Assembly: GCA_028710415.1 (NCBI GenBank)
Contig: JAQTUE010000004.1
Span: 1-64,000 of the forward strand
Reading direction: 5' to 3'
DNA: 64,000 nucleotides
DNA from: Paludibacter sp.
Lineage (GTDB): Bacteria; Bacteroidota; Bacteroidia; Bacteroidales; Paludibacteraceae
In this document: positions 52,493-60,908 of the stretch, piece after piece
Position numbering within the stretch: the stretch's first letter is position 1
Layout of the letters: each line of letters starts with the position of its first letter
Position numbers and translations under genes: made by a program
Notes under the pieces: generated by a model
What the model was told of the DNA's origin: nothing
Database searches by the model: none
What the model saw: only the letters and a program-made list of their open reading frames with translations

Positions 52493-53962
52493 ATGATACT
52501 ATCCGGAAAGAAAGAACAGAATAAACGGAAAAAGACTCAATTGACTTTAAGTTTACTGTTGATAGCTTCTCCCTGGGTTTTATTGTTTATTACTACCACT
52601 TTAATTGCCCATCATTCAGTATTCCATTCAATTCCTTGCTGGTCCGATGAACTAGCCTATTGGCACGAAGTATTATCTTTTAGCCAAAAGGGATTTAATT
52701 TCGGCTATTATACTCTGAATGAAGTGCAGCCAACCTGTTTATCGTTTGGAACACATGGTTTTGGTGCTGTTTCAGTCTATGCATTGTTTGCTAAGATTTT
52801 TGGGTGGAAAGCATATTCCATGGTAATTGCAAATGCTTTTTTTGTGTCTTTTTCTTTTTTAGTTCTTACTATCCTTACAAAGATATCCTCCAGGAACTTG
52901 CTCTTTATCCTGTTCTTCACCCTTTCGTACATTCCGTTAGTACTTTTCTCAGGTACTTCCATGACTGAGTTGCTGAATTTCTCAATTCTGATTCTATATG
53001 TTGCGATGTTTCAGGTATACTTTAAAAATAATGGGCAGAAATGGTTGGTACTGTTACTCTTATTTTGCACTGCAATTTCATTTATAAGGATTATCTACAT
53101 CCTGTTGTTTCTGCCACTGTTATTTATACGGAAAAATGAATTTAAATTTGATAGTAAGTTTTTGATATCAGCTGCCTTCTGGATTATTGCCAGTGGCCTT
53201 TTGTTTCTGGGGAATAATTTATTTGTATCACCCTATCCGGATTCATTCCTATCCGAATTATTTAAAAGTGCGGGCATTTCAGAATTTGTTCGTAATTTTG
53301 CAATTCATTTTGCTCAGAATACCTGGAATTTTATAAATCCTTTTTCAGAAAACAGTATTCAGGTTTTACAACGGTACTTTGAATTGTTTATTTGTGTGGT
53401 TTGCCTATGGAAATCCAATCTGCTTCAAACAAAATTCAAAAAGATAGGCATGGATTACTTTCTGGCATTCTTGATCCTGTTTCTCTTCCTGCTGGTTAGT
53501 ATTGCAGCCTATGATGTATTTGACTGGAGGGATTATAGGGTAATGGCACCTGTGTTGTTTGGCTGTATATTATTTCTGATACTGAATGATAAACCGTTTA
53601 TTGCAAGCAGTTCATTGGTTTCTAATATTGCAGGAATAGTATTCTTGTTTTTATTACCTCAGGTTTCAGAGTCATTTAATAAAGGCAGGTATGATCAAAT
53701 CACAGGGAATCAAGTCTTAGCTAAAATCGAATATACAGAAAATCCAGTATCACGGTTCGAAAATACTGTTGTCGTGCAGCAGTTTAATGCAAATGTTGTT
53801 TTAAATATCCCGGCAGGTATTGGAATCACCTATTCTGACGTTTTATCTGATAAATTAAGGTCGAAGTATATTTATTCAATCAAAAAATTAAACGTAACAA
53901 CATATCAACTTATAAAAGCCAATGAAATCGGGTATTTGTATCAAAAACAAGTTGTAAAATGA
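52493..53962 (+). CDS. Polytopic membrane protein, glycosyltransferase/polymerase-like
   Basis: A 489-residue protein with about ten membrane helices, starting after a basic N-terminus ('KKEQNKRKKTQ'). An early extracytoplasmic loop 'IPCWSDELAYWHEVLSFSQKG' with acidic residues after the first helix is the position of the catalytic Asp-Glu in GT-C (PMT/ArnT-like) enzymes. Alternatively it could be a Wzy-type polymerase; the pattern does not settle this. It likely uses the undecaprenyl-linked sugar made by the GtrB-type enzyme. Flanked by low-complexity repeats on both sides. Confidence 0.6.
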   Translation: MILSGKKEQNKRKKTQLTLSLLLIASPWVLLFITTTLIAHHSVFHSIPCWSDELAYWHEVLSFSQKGFNFGYYTLNEVQPTCLSFGTHGFGAVSVYALFAKIFGWKAYSMVIANAFFVSFSFLVLTILTKISSRNLLFILFFTLSYIPLVLFSGTSMTELLNFSILILYVAMFQVYFKNNGQKWLVLLLLFCTAISFIRIIYILLFLPLLFIRKNEFKFDSKFLISAAFWIIASGLLFLGNNLFVSPYPDSFLSELFKSAGISEFVRNFAIHFAQNTWNFINPFSENSIQVLQRYFELFICVVCLWKSNLLQTKFKKIGMDYFLAFLILFLFLLVSIAAYDVFDWRDYRVMAPVLFGCILFLILNDKPFIASSSLVSNIAGIVFLFLLPQVSESFNKGRYDQITGNQVLAKIEYTENPVSRFENTVVVQQFNANVVLNIPAGIGITYSDVLSDKLRSKYIYSIKKLNVTTYQLIKANEIGYLYQKQVVK

Positions 53963-53989
53963 TACTTATAACCACAATAGGCGCAAGAG

Positions 53990-54206
53990 AGTAAAGAACC
54001 AAGAACCAAGAGACAAGAGACAAGAACCAAGAATCAAGATGTAATACGCAGTTTATTAGCAAATTGAGATGTATTTGTCTGATTAATTTGTTTGTTGTAT
54101 ATTTTGACTTCAAACTTCAAACCTCAAACCTCAAACTCCAAACTTCAAACCTAAAACCTCAAACCTCAAACCTCAAACTACCTACTACTTTCTATAAACT
54201 ACCTAC
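53990..54206. repeat. Low-complexity arrays upstream of the aminotransferase
   Basis: 7-base AGAACCA/AGAGACA units at 53990-54040, then about ten CAAACYT units at 54109-54179, then CTATAAACTACCTAC (54192-54206), the inverted partner of 52311-52325. The arrays are open in the aminotransferase frame but look non-coding. Confidence 0.75.
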
Positions 54207-54210
54207 TAAG

Positions 54211-55371
54211 ATGATCCCATTCAACAAACCATATCTCACCGGCAAAGAAGCCCATTACATGTACGAAGCAGTGTTTACCGGCAAATTGTCCGGCAATGGC
54301 ATGTTTACCCAACGTTGCCAGGCTTATTTTGAAAAACGCTTTGGATTTCAAAAGTGCCTTCTGACTACTTCGTGTACCGATGCACTTGAAATGGCGGCCA
54401 TACTTTGTAATATAGAGCCCGGAGACGAAGTTATTATACCCAGTTATACATTTGTATCCACGGCGTTGGCATTTGTGCGTCAGGGAGCTGTAATCATTTT
54501 TGCTGATAGCGGGACAGACCATCCCAATATCGATGTTGACCGGATTGAATCATTGATTACTAAAAAAACCAAGGTGATTGTGCCTGTTCATTATGCCGGC
54601 ATGGCTTGTGATATGGATCAGATCATGGCACTTGCTGAAAAATATAATTTATTGGTAGTGGAAGATGCTGCCCAGGCTATTGATTCCTATTACCTCACCC
54701 CTGACCCCTCTCCTTTAGGAGAGGGGGACAGACGTCCTTTAGGTTCAATTGGTCATCTGGCAGCTTTCTCTTTTCATGAGACCAAGAACATTATATCCGG
54801 GGAAGGTGGCATGCTCGCAATCAATGATGATCGCTTTATTCATCGTGCCGAAATCATCTGGGAGAAAGGGACTAATCGTGCCGAATTTTTCAGGGGCGAA
54901 GTGAACAAATATGGTTGGGTGGATATAGGTTCTTCTTTTTTACCCTCAGAGGTTATTGCAGCTTTCCTGTGGGCGCAGATTGAACACCTGGATGAGATTC
55001 AGGATAAACGCAAGCAACACTGGAACCGGTATTACGAAGCTTTAAAACCACTTGCTGATAAAGGCTTTTTTAAGATCCCTGCCATACCGGAATATGCAAC
55101 CAACAATGCCCACATGTTTTATCTGGTCTGTCCTTCCCTTGATGAAAGGTCAAAATTGATAAATGCATTGAAACAAAACGATATTCTGGCCGTGTTTCAT
55201 TACCTGAGCTTGCATAGCAGTCCTTATTACCACGAAAAACATGATGGCAGGGTATTGGCCAATTGCGACAGGTTTGCTGATTGCCTGGTGCGTTTACCAT
55301 TGTTTTATGAATTGTCAGAAGAGAACCTTGATTTAATCATTGAAACAATTACCTCTCTTTATCGAAAGTAG
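54211..55371 (+). CDS. dTDP-4-amino-4,6-dideoxygalactose transaminase-like (WecE/DegT family)
   Basis: A 386-residue PLP enzyme from the ATG at 54211; upstream frame sequence is tandem repeat. 'MIPFNKPYLTGKE' is the WecE start. 'TTSCTDALEMAA', 'VEDAAQAIDSYY' (PLP ring Asp) and the Schiff-base Lys in 'SFHETKN' are present. It should transfer an amino group to C4 of a dTDP-4-keto-6-deoxyhexose. Odd: between 'AIDSYY' and 'RPLGSIGH' lies an extra 'LTPDPSPLGEGD', encoded by a palindromic DNA element, where WecE proteins have only one or two residues. Confidence 0.85.
   Translation: MIPFNKPYLTGKEAHYMYEAVFTGKLSGNGMFTQRCQAYFEKRFGFQKCLLTTSCTDALEMAAILCNIEPGDEVIIPSYTFVSTALAFVRQGAVIIFADSGTDHPNIDVDRIESLITKKTKVIVPVHYAGMACDMDQIMALAEKYNLLVVEDAAQAIDSYYLTPDPSPLGEGDRRPLGSIGHLAAFSFHETKNIISGEGGMLAINDDRFIHRAEIIWEKGTNRAEFFRGEVNKYGWVDIGSSFLPSEVIAAFLWAQIEHLDEIQDKRKQHWNRYYEALKPLADKGFFKIPAIPEYATNNAHMFYLVCPSLDERSKLINALKQNDILAVFHYLSLHSSPYYHEKHDGRVLANCDRFADCLVRLPLFYELSEENLDLIIETITSLYRK
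54690..54733 (+). repeat. Palindromic element inserted in frame in the aminotransferase gene
   Basis: CCCCTCTCCT (54705-54714), TT, AGGAGAGGGG (54717-54726) is a perfect palindrome within CCTCACCCCTGACC...GGGGGACAG. It translates as 'LTPDPSPLGEGD', a well-known repeat-derived peptide string in Bacteroidota and other genomes. It adds about 14 residues without breaking the frame. Confidence 0.8.
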
Positions 55372-55374
55372 TTT

Positions 55375-56538
55375 ATGAAAAACAACCGCTTCATTTTTCC
55401 GATTCTTTTTTTGTTTTTATTTGCAGCTTATTATACTCTGTTGAAGGTCATTCCGGCAGATTATAATGATATCCACGATCATGCTGCTTTTGCCCGTAAG
55501 ATGTGCACTGGTGAGATTCCCTATACCGGAAATTTCCTGGTGTATCTGTTGGTGAATGTGTTTTCATTTTTTACTGCTAAAGTAACTCCTACCGAGATCA
55601 GTTTATGTGCCTTGCTGGCTTTTGCAGGCGTATACCGTTATTCATTATCTCATCAGAAAATAAATAATATTTTGAATCCTCATAAATTCAAGACAGAGAA
55701 TCAATGGGTGAGTGGATTGCTTGGATTAAGTATGTTGTTTGTTTTTGCAATCCCGATTCCAAGTTATTTATCAGACGATCATTTTTTCTATATCGGGAAT
55801 TATGTCCCAAATGTATGGCATAATTCAACGATTCTTTTCTTATTCCCTTTTGCAATGTTGCTCTTTGAATTGTCATACAGGCAATTGGTGAAATATAGCT
55901 TCAAACGTAATGTCTGGATCTTCATTTTAATCCTGTTGAATTTGGTAATAAAACCAAGTTATTTCTTTGTATTTATTGCCGTTTATCCTATCATGTTGTT
56001 GGTTACCTATAAATTTAAAAAGGAATTTTGGTTGAGTATCATCCCTGTGGTCATAGGATTCTTTTGTTTAATCCTGGAGTATTGGATTATTTATAAAACA
56101 ACTGCACCTTCAAACAAGGAAGCTTCTTCGGTTATTTTTATGCCTTTCTACCGGAACCCTGAATTTGCTGATTTGGGACTGTTGCCTGTATCGATGGCTT
56201 TCTCTTTATTTTTTCCTTTGCTATATTCACTGCTTAATCTTCCCAAACTGGTGAAGAGCAATTTGTTTTGGTATACCTTCCTTTCGTTTGTGGTTTCTGT
56301 CCTGATCTTTTTATTTATATCCGAATCAGGTCCAAGGGCTTCGCATGGTAATTTCTACTGGCAAATTGTGATTTGTACCTGGTTTAGTTTCTTTGTTTCT
56401 CTACTCTCTTTACTGAAAGATATTAAAATTTCAGGCTTCAATTTTAAAAACAAACTCCTTATTTCCCTGTTTTCAATTCATGTTGTCCTGGGGATTATTT
56501 ATTTTGTCCGGATCCTGGTTACCGGAAGTTATTATTGA
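55375..56538 (+). CDS. Polytopic membrane protein of the glycan locus
   Basis: A 387-residue protein with about nine membrane helices, starting 3 bases after the aminotransferase stop and therefore translationally linked to it. After the first helix comes 'IPADYNDIHDHAAFARKMCTGEIPYTGNFL', an extracytoplasmic loop with acidic residues and 'HDHAAFA', similar in place to the GT-C catalytic loop. The second half is a string of Phe/Leu-rich helices. It may be a second GT-C-like transferase or a polymerase. The family was not recognised. Last gene of the locus. Confidence 0.6.
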   Translation: MKNNRFIFPILFLFLFAAYYTLLKVIPADYNDIHDHAAFARKMCTGEIPYTGNFLVYLLVNVFSFFTAKVTPTEISLCALLAFAGVYRYSLSHQKINNILNPHKFKTENQWVSGLLGLSMLFVFAIPIPSYLSDDHFFYIGNYVPNVWHNSTILFLFPFAMLLFELSYRQLVKYSFKRNVWIFILILLNLVIKPSYFFVFIAVYPIMLLVTYKFKKEFWLSIIPVVIGFFCLILEYWIIYKTTAPSNKEASSVIFMPFYRNPEFADLGLLPVSMAFSLFFPLLYSLLNLPKLVKSNLFWYTFLSFVVSVLIFLFISESGPRASHGNFYWQIVICTWFSFFVSLLSLLKDIKISGFNFKNKLLISLFSIHVVLGIIYFVRILVTGSYY

Positions 56539-56853
56539 TAATTTATATTCGGTAGCTATTAAGGTGTTTGGTACAATTAAATATTTGATTGTAAGTTCAT
56601 TAGAATATATCGTTGATGGGACATTCAGCCAAGTAGGAATGTCCTATCAGTTTTTTATCCGCAAAATACCCATTCATTTTTTTTACCTTCATAACAGCTT
56701 AATCCTTCTACATTGTCTTATAGGTCGAAATCTTTATTGAATTTTCAGGAAAGAAGTAAATTCCCAATTGTTTGAAGCATTTTCCAATAAGCAGATCTTC
56801 TGAATTCAGTCTGTATGCATTCACTGATTAGAAGGGGTTGCCTGGGGGCAAAG

Positions 56854-56941
56854 ATAGGGTTCAGAGAGGGTTCAGATAGGTTTACCTATCCGAACCCTAT
56901 CCGAACCCTATCCGAACCCTAACTGAACCCTAACTGAACCC
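56854..56941. repeat. 11-bp-period array with internal inversion, locus 3
   Basis: Eight units in strict 11-base register: ATAGGGTTCAG, AGAGGGTTCAG, ATAGGTTTACC, TATCCGAACCC (three times) and TAACTGAACCC (twice). The first two are inverted relative to the last five, so the whole can fold. It sits in the 749-base gap between the convergent glycan and ABC operons, which holds no supported gene. Confidence 0.9.
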
Positions 56942-57287
56942 CCTTTATACAATGACTGAATTGCGTTGAATTTCAAATTGAAATTTCAAGGAATAAATAG
57001 CAAAAAAAGAAGTTGGTTGATTCATGTTTAGTACCAATTTCAAAACCACCAAAGTCTGTTTGACGAAATTTATAAGCAAAATTAAAAATAGTTTCTCAAT
57101 GTGTATCAAATAAGACGTTAATTTTTTCAGCTATTTTTTTGATTAAGTGGAATAGAAAAATAATAAAATATCAATGCATGTCCTGTAAATTGTAAATTAT
57201 TGATTCATAATGAAATAAAAAGGGGATATTCCACAGAATACCCCCTGACTGATTTGATTTTGAATAAACAAAACAGGTACACTTTGA

Positions 57288-58526
57288 CTATTGTATTTCG
57301 GAAGGAATGCCGACTCTTTTTCTGCTTTTATTTATTTGCCAGGAATACGCCCAGCAACAGGTTGCAAAATAAAGAAAGGTTTGTATCCATAAACTGATAT
57401 ATTCGAACGAAATATGGCGTAAATCAGCACCCAGTGTATTGATTTTTATGTAACCCTGAGTTCCGCAAGTGGAAGGAAATATCCATGCAAATGCTTTCCA
57501 GAAACCATTGATATTAGATTGTGGCCATGAAACTCCACTCAGAAACAACAGAATAAGCGACATGAACATAAAAATCACCATGCCTGTCTCCCTGTGGGGC
57601 AGGAATACTGATACCGTCATTGAAAAAAATACGGAAGCCAGCAGAAATGGAACCATTAACATCATGATATCAAATGGAATACCGATATGAGGTAAGTCAA
57701 ATGCACGCGGGATAATCATTAATATAAAAAATGACCAGGCTGCATACATTACGAAGTAACAAAAACTTTTGCCTACGATGACCCTGAAAGTTCCTCCCCG
57801 GTGTACTGAAGAACTGACAAGAACATGAAACCTGTTTTCACCGCGCGAGGTTCCGGCTATGATACCAATTCCCAGAAACAGGGTTTGAAATATAATCAGG
57901 ATGAGTACTGCCGGCATCAGGAAACTGGCAAAACCGGTTCCTTCGTTATAAAGAGTAATTCCTTCATAGGGAATTGGATTGGAAATTATTGTTGCCGATT
58001 CGCCTGTAATACCATTTGCATTTAATCTTTCTACCTGAATTTTATTACTCATATCCAATACACAATTACTGCAAGCCAGATTGATAATCCGGTAATACAT
58101 AAAACTGCTGATGTCGGCATATATGGAAACCGTAGTTTGGTCGCCGGAATTCAATTTTTTACTGAAATCAGCAGGAATATAGACTACCCCATGCACTTTC
58201 TTTTCGTTGTACGCTTGTTTTGCTTCAGCCAGGGAGGAATAGGTACCTGCAATTTGAATGCTTTGAGTTGCATCCATGTGTCGCAATAACTCCCTCGATT
58301 CCTGACTTCGCGAACAATCCACCGCTGCAACGGGAACATCAATCAGGGTTTCGTTTTTATACAGGCTGCAATAAAGTACCGGATAGGCGAGGGGTGCCAA
58401 CACCAGCATAATAACCACACCACGATCCTTAAACATAGTCCGGAATTCACTCTTAATGACATTCAATATATCGTTGAATATTGGAAATGATTGTTTTAAA
58501 GATACTATTATTTGTTTGATATTCAT
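57288..58526 (-). CDS. ABC-2 type permease, YbhR/YhhJ-like, subunit 2
   Basis: A 412-residue protein. One N-terminal membrane helix is followed by a large extracytoplasmic domain ('VPVAAVDCSRSQESRELLRHMDATQSIQIAG', 'KKVHGVVYIPADFSKKLNSG') and five C-terminal helices ('FASFLMPAVLILIIFQTLFLGIGII' to 'FLYFATCCWAYSWQI'), the ABC2_membrane_3 layout. It pairs with the permease just upstream (9-base gap). Last gene of the MarR-controlled export operon. No nucleotide-binding subunit is encoded next to it. Confidence 0.85.
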   Translation of the reverse strand: MNIKQIIVSLKQSFPIFNDILNVIKSEFRTMFKDRGVVIMLVLAPLAYPVLYCSLYKNETLIDVPVAAVDCSRSQESRELLRHMDATQSIQIAGTYSSLAEAKQAYNEKKVHGVVYIPADFSKKLNSGDQTTVSIYADISSFMYYRIINLACSNCVLDMSNKIQVERLNANGITGESATIISNPIPYEGITLYNEGTGFASFLMPAVLILIIFQTLFLGIGIIAGTSRGENRFHVLVSSSVHRGGTFRVIVGKSFCYFVMYAAWSFFILMIIPRAFDLPHIGIPFDIMMLMVPFLLASVFFSMTVSVFLPHRETGMVIFMFMSLILLFLSGVSWPQSNINGFWKAFAWIFPSTCGTQGYIKINTLGADLRHISFEYISLWIQTFLYFATCCWAYSWQINKSRKRVGIPSEIQ

Positions 58527-58534
58527 TCCTATAC

Positions 58535-59713
58535 TTATTTAATTGGGAAGTTCTGATTGATGGCTACTTTCTTTAACCGGTTAAAGACAATAATTGGTAA
58601 AACGGAAAACGAAAGAAGTGAAATGAAATAAATGTAAGAATAATGAATTCCTACTCCGTTGAGTGCCTGGTTGACGTATATTTCAAAATAATGATGAATC
58701 GGGAAGAAATCACTGAAAATTCTTGTTCCCCTTGGCATTTGTTCAATCGGGAATGTTGATCCTGCAAATGTAACTCCCAACATACCAAACACTCCCGCAA
58801 AAGTAACTCCGTCACGTAACACCGGTGTAATTCCAATAAATATTACTCCGACAGCCTGAGTTGCTACCACCAACATGAACGTTGCCAAAAATATCCAACC
58901 GATACTTGAATTCAACGGATAATGCATGTATTTGAAAAGGAGTAAGTTGCCAATTATTCCAATCAATGTGAAAATAATTGTGTAAGGCATTAGCTTTCCT
59001 GTTAGAGCAGCAAAAAAGGAATTGTTGGAATTCGCAAGCCATTCCCGGGAAGTACGTTCTTTGTATTCCACTCCAATGGGGAAAACAGTCATCATTAAAA
59101 CCATCAGTTGAAGAATTCCGGGTAAAATTACATTGAGCAAGTAAGTACCATAGTTAGCCCAGGGATTTCCAATCAGGTGTGTGTCTAATACAATGGGTTG
59201 AACAATGCCCATAATCCGGTTTTCCTCAACACCTTTAGCACGCAATACTTTTTGTTGCATGCCTATTGAAGTGGCGGCACTCATGTATGTAATATCCCTG
59301 GAAATAAGTGAACCTGCAATCAGATACCCATCATTTACATAAAATGTAATGACCGGCCTGCGATTAGAAACAGCTTCATTTGCAAAATCCCGCTTTATTT
59401 CAACGAAGGCATAAATATTACCCCGTTGCATTTCTTCACGTGCTTCTTTGTGGCTATTAAGACGCATGACTATGTTGCTGTGTTGCATTGCTCCCAAATT
59501 GCGGGTGAATTGGCGGGACAGGGATGAATTATCCAAATCAACTACACCGATTGGCATTTTATTGGGCTGTCCTTCGTTGAAAAAAGTCAGGAAGAACACA
59601 TATGTAAATGCCATTATAATCACCGTTGAGATGAAATAGATCGGACGGCTCACCATTCGCTTTACTTCCCTGTTCAGGGTATTTTGTATGGCTGTATATA
59701 GATTGTTTGACAT
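58535..59713 (-). CDS. ABC-2 type permease, YbhS/YhhJ-like, subunit 1
   Basis: A 392-residue paralogue of the downstream permease with the same layout: membrane helix at about 24-44, extracytoplasmic domain 'MPIGVVDLDNSSLSRQFTRNLGAMQHSNIVMRLNSHKEAREEMQRGNIYAFVEIKRDF', then five helices beginning 'YLLNVILPGILQLMVLMMTVFPIG'. The two permeases presumably form a heterodimer that expels drugs or bile-like compounds together with the HlyD adaptor and TolC protein of the same operon. The 156-base gap to the adaptor shows nothing notable. Confidence 0.85.
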   Translation of the reverse strand: MSNNLYTAIQNTLNREVKRMVSRPIYFISTVIIMAFTYVFFLTFFNEGQPNKMPIGVVDLDNSSLSRQFTRNLGAMQHSNIVMRLNSHKEAREEMQRGNIYAFVEIKRDFANEAVSNRRPVITFYVNDGYLIAGSLISRDITYMSAATSIGMQQKVLRAKGVEENRIMGIVQPIVLDTHLIGNPWANYGTYLLNVILPGILQLMVLMMTVFPIGVEYKERTSREWLANSNNSFFAALTGKLMPYTIIFTLIGIIGNLLLFKYMHYPLNSSIGWIFLATFMLVVATQAVGVIFIGITPVLRDGVTFAGVFGMLGVTFAGSTFPIEQMPRGTRIFSDFFPIHHYFEIYVNQALNGVGIHYSYIYFISLLSFSVLPIIVFNRLKKVAINQNFPIK

Positions 59714-59869
59714 GATTAATTAAATAAATTGACCCCCAATCCCTAACAGGGAGTTGAAAACTCAGTCCAGGATAAAATTCAGAAATTTTAGATTTGAATA
59801 TACTGTTGAATGAAAATACAAAGATTCTGATTACTTAGACATTCAGTTCCCTTCAGGAAACTAACGGGT

Positions 59870-60862
59870 TTATTTTACAGTCTCTTCAAACAAGGCAGTC
59901 ATTCCCGGACGTAAATCAGTTATTTTTGTTGTTGGATGGGCACGTACTTCGAAAGTCTTCACATCAAACTGGCCGGTAGTTTTAGTTGCTTTCCAGGTGG
60001 CATAGGATGCCAGGGCTTTGATAAAGTTTACCTTTACCTCTATAAGTTTATTGTTTAATGCTGGAACTTTTACTCTAAACATTTTCCCCATTTTTAATCC
60101 TCCTAATAAATCTTCTCGCACATTAAAGGTGAACCACATATCGTTCAGGTCAACAATACTCATGATGGGGGCACCGGTGCCTACCAGTTCACCACGCTTA
60201 GGATAAATCTCTGTAATTTCACCATCAAGCGGTGATACTAAAGTTGTTTCTTTCATATACGATTTGACTTCATTCACGGCTCCTTTTGCCCGATCGACCA
60301 ATGCCAGGGCAGCTTCTTTATCTTCGCTTTCGGCACCGTTCAAAGCCATGCTGTATTGTGATTTTGCTGCATTTGACGTTGCCACAGCTGCTTTGTACTG
60401 TGCTTCGGCTTCATCACGTTTCTGTGCCGGAACTACTCCTTTCTCAAATAAATGTTGTACCCGGTCGTATGACTTCTTTGCAATGTCAACACCTACCTGT
60501 GCTTTCTGCCACATTTCAAAAGCTCCTACTATCATTTCTTTGCGGGCTCCTTTAATAGCCTTTTTATTTTGTGCCTGGGCTGCATTCTCTGCTGCATTGG
60601 CTTGTTCCAGTTTGGCAGCAAGCTCCGGACTGTCGATGATGACCAGAGTATCTCCTGTTTTAACGCGGGTTCCTTCTATAGCCATGAATTGCTTGATCCT
60701 TCCCGGTACTTTTCCGGATACACGCACTTCGGTAGCATCTACTTCTCCCTGAATCGTCACTGCTTCAGGCCTGTTGACGATTAATCCAACAATAAAGATG
60801 ATAACAATTACTATTATTAAGGCGAATATCCCTGTTCTTAAATCCTGATTTTTCTTTTTCAT
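59870..60862 (-). CDS. HlyD/EmrA/YbhG-type periplasmic adaptor
   Basis: A 330-residue protein. A membrane helix (13-29) is followed by 'IQGEVDATEVRVSGKVPGRIKQFMAIEGTRVKTGDTLVII', a long alpha-hairpin rich in Ala, Lys and Glu (about 75-190) with 'GVVPAQKRDEAEAQYKAA', and 'TLVSPLDGEITEIYPKRGELVGTGAPIMSIVDL', the second lipoyl half. The C-terminal domain is short. It connects the two ABC-2 permeases to the TolC protein encoded 46 bases upstream. Confidence 0.9.
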   Translation of the reverse strand: MKKKNQDLRTGIFALIIVIVIIFIVGLIVNRPEAVTIQGEVDATEVRVSGKVPGRIKQFMAIEGTRVKTGDTLVIIDSPELAAKLEQANAAENAAQAQNKKAIKGARKEMIVGAFEMWQKAQVGVDIAKKSYDRVQHLFEKGVVPAQKRDEAEAQYKAAVATSNAAKSQYSMALNGAESEDKEAALALVDRAKGAVNEVKSYMKETTLVSPLDGEITEIYPKRGELVGTGAPIMSIVDLNDMWFTFNVREDLLGGLKMGKMFRVKVPALNNKLIEVKVNFIKALASYATWKATKTTGQFDVKTFEVRAHPTTKITDLRPGMTALFEETVK

Positions 60863-60908
60863 TGCAGTCTGATAATTTTATTCCGTTGTTGTATTATTTG
60901 TTTATTGT

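Noticed and set aside
56480..56740. 86-codon ORF after the last glycan gene
   Set aside because: It overlaps the end of the membrane protein in another frame and has no sensible domain or ribosome site.
57200..57397. 65-codon plus-strand ORF at the 3' end of the ABC-2 permease
   Set aside because: It is mostly antisense to the permease and has no support.
60264..60752. 162-codon plus-strand ORF opposite the HlyD adaptor
   Set aside because: Antisense shadow; Ala/Cys/Ser-rich translation with no homology pattern, and the adaptor on the other strand is complete.
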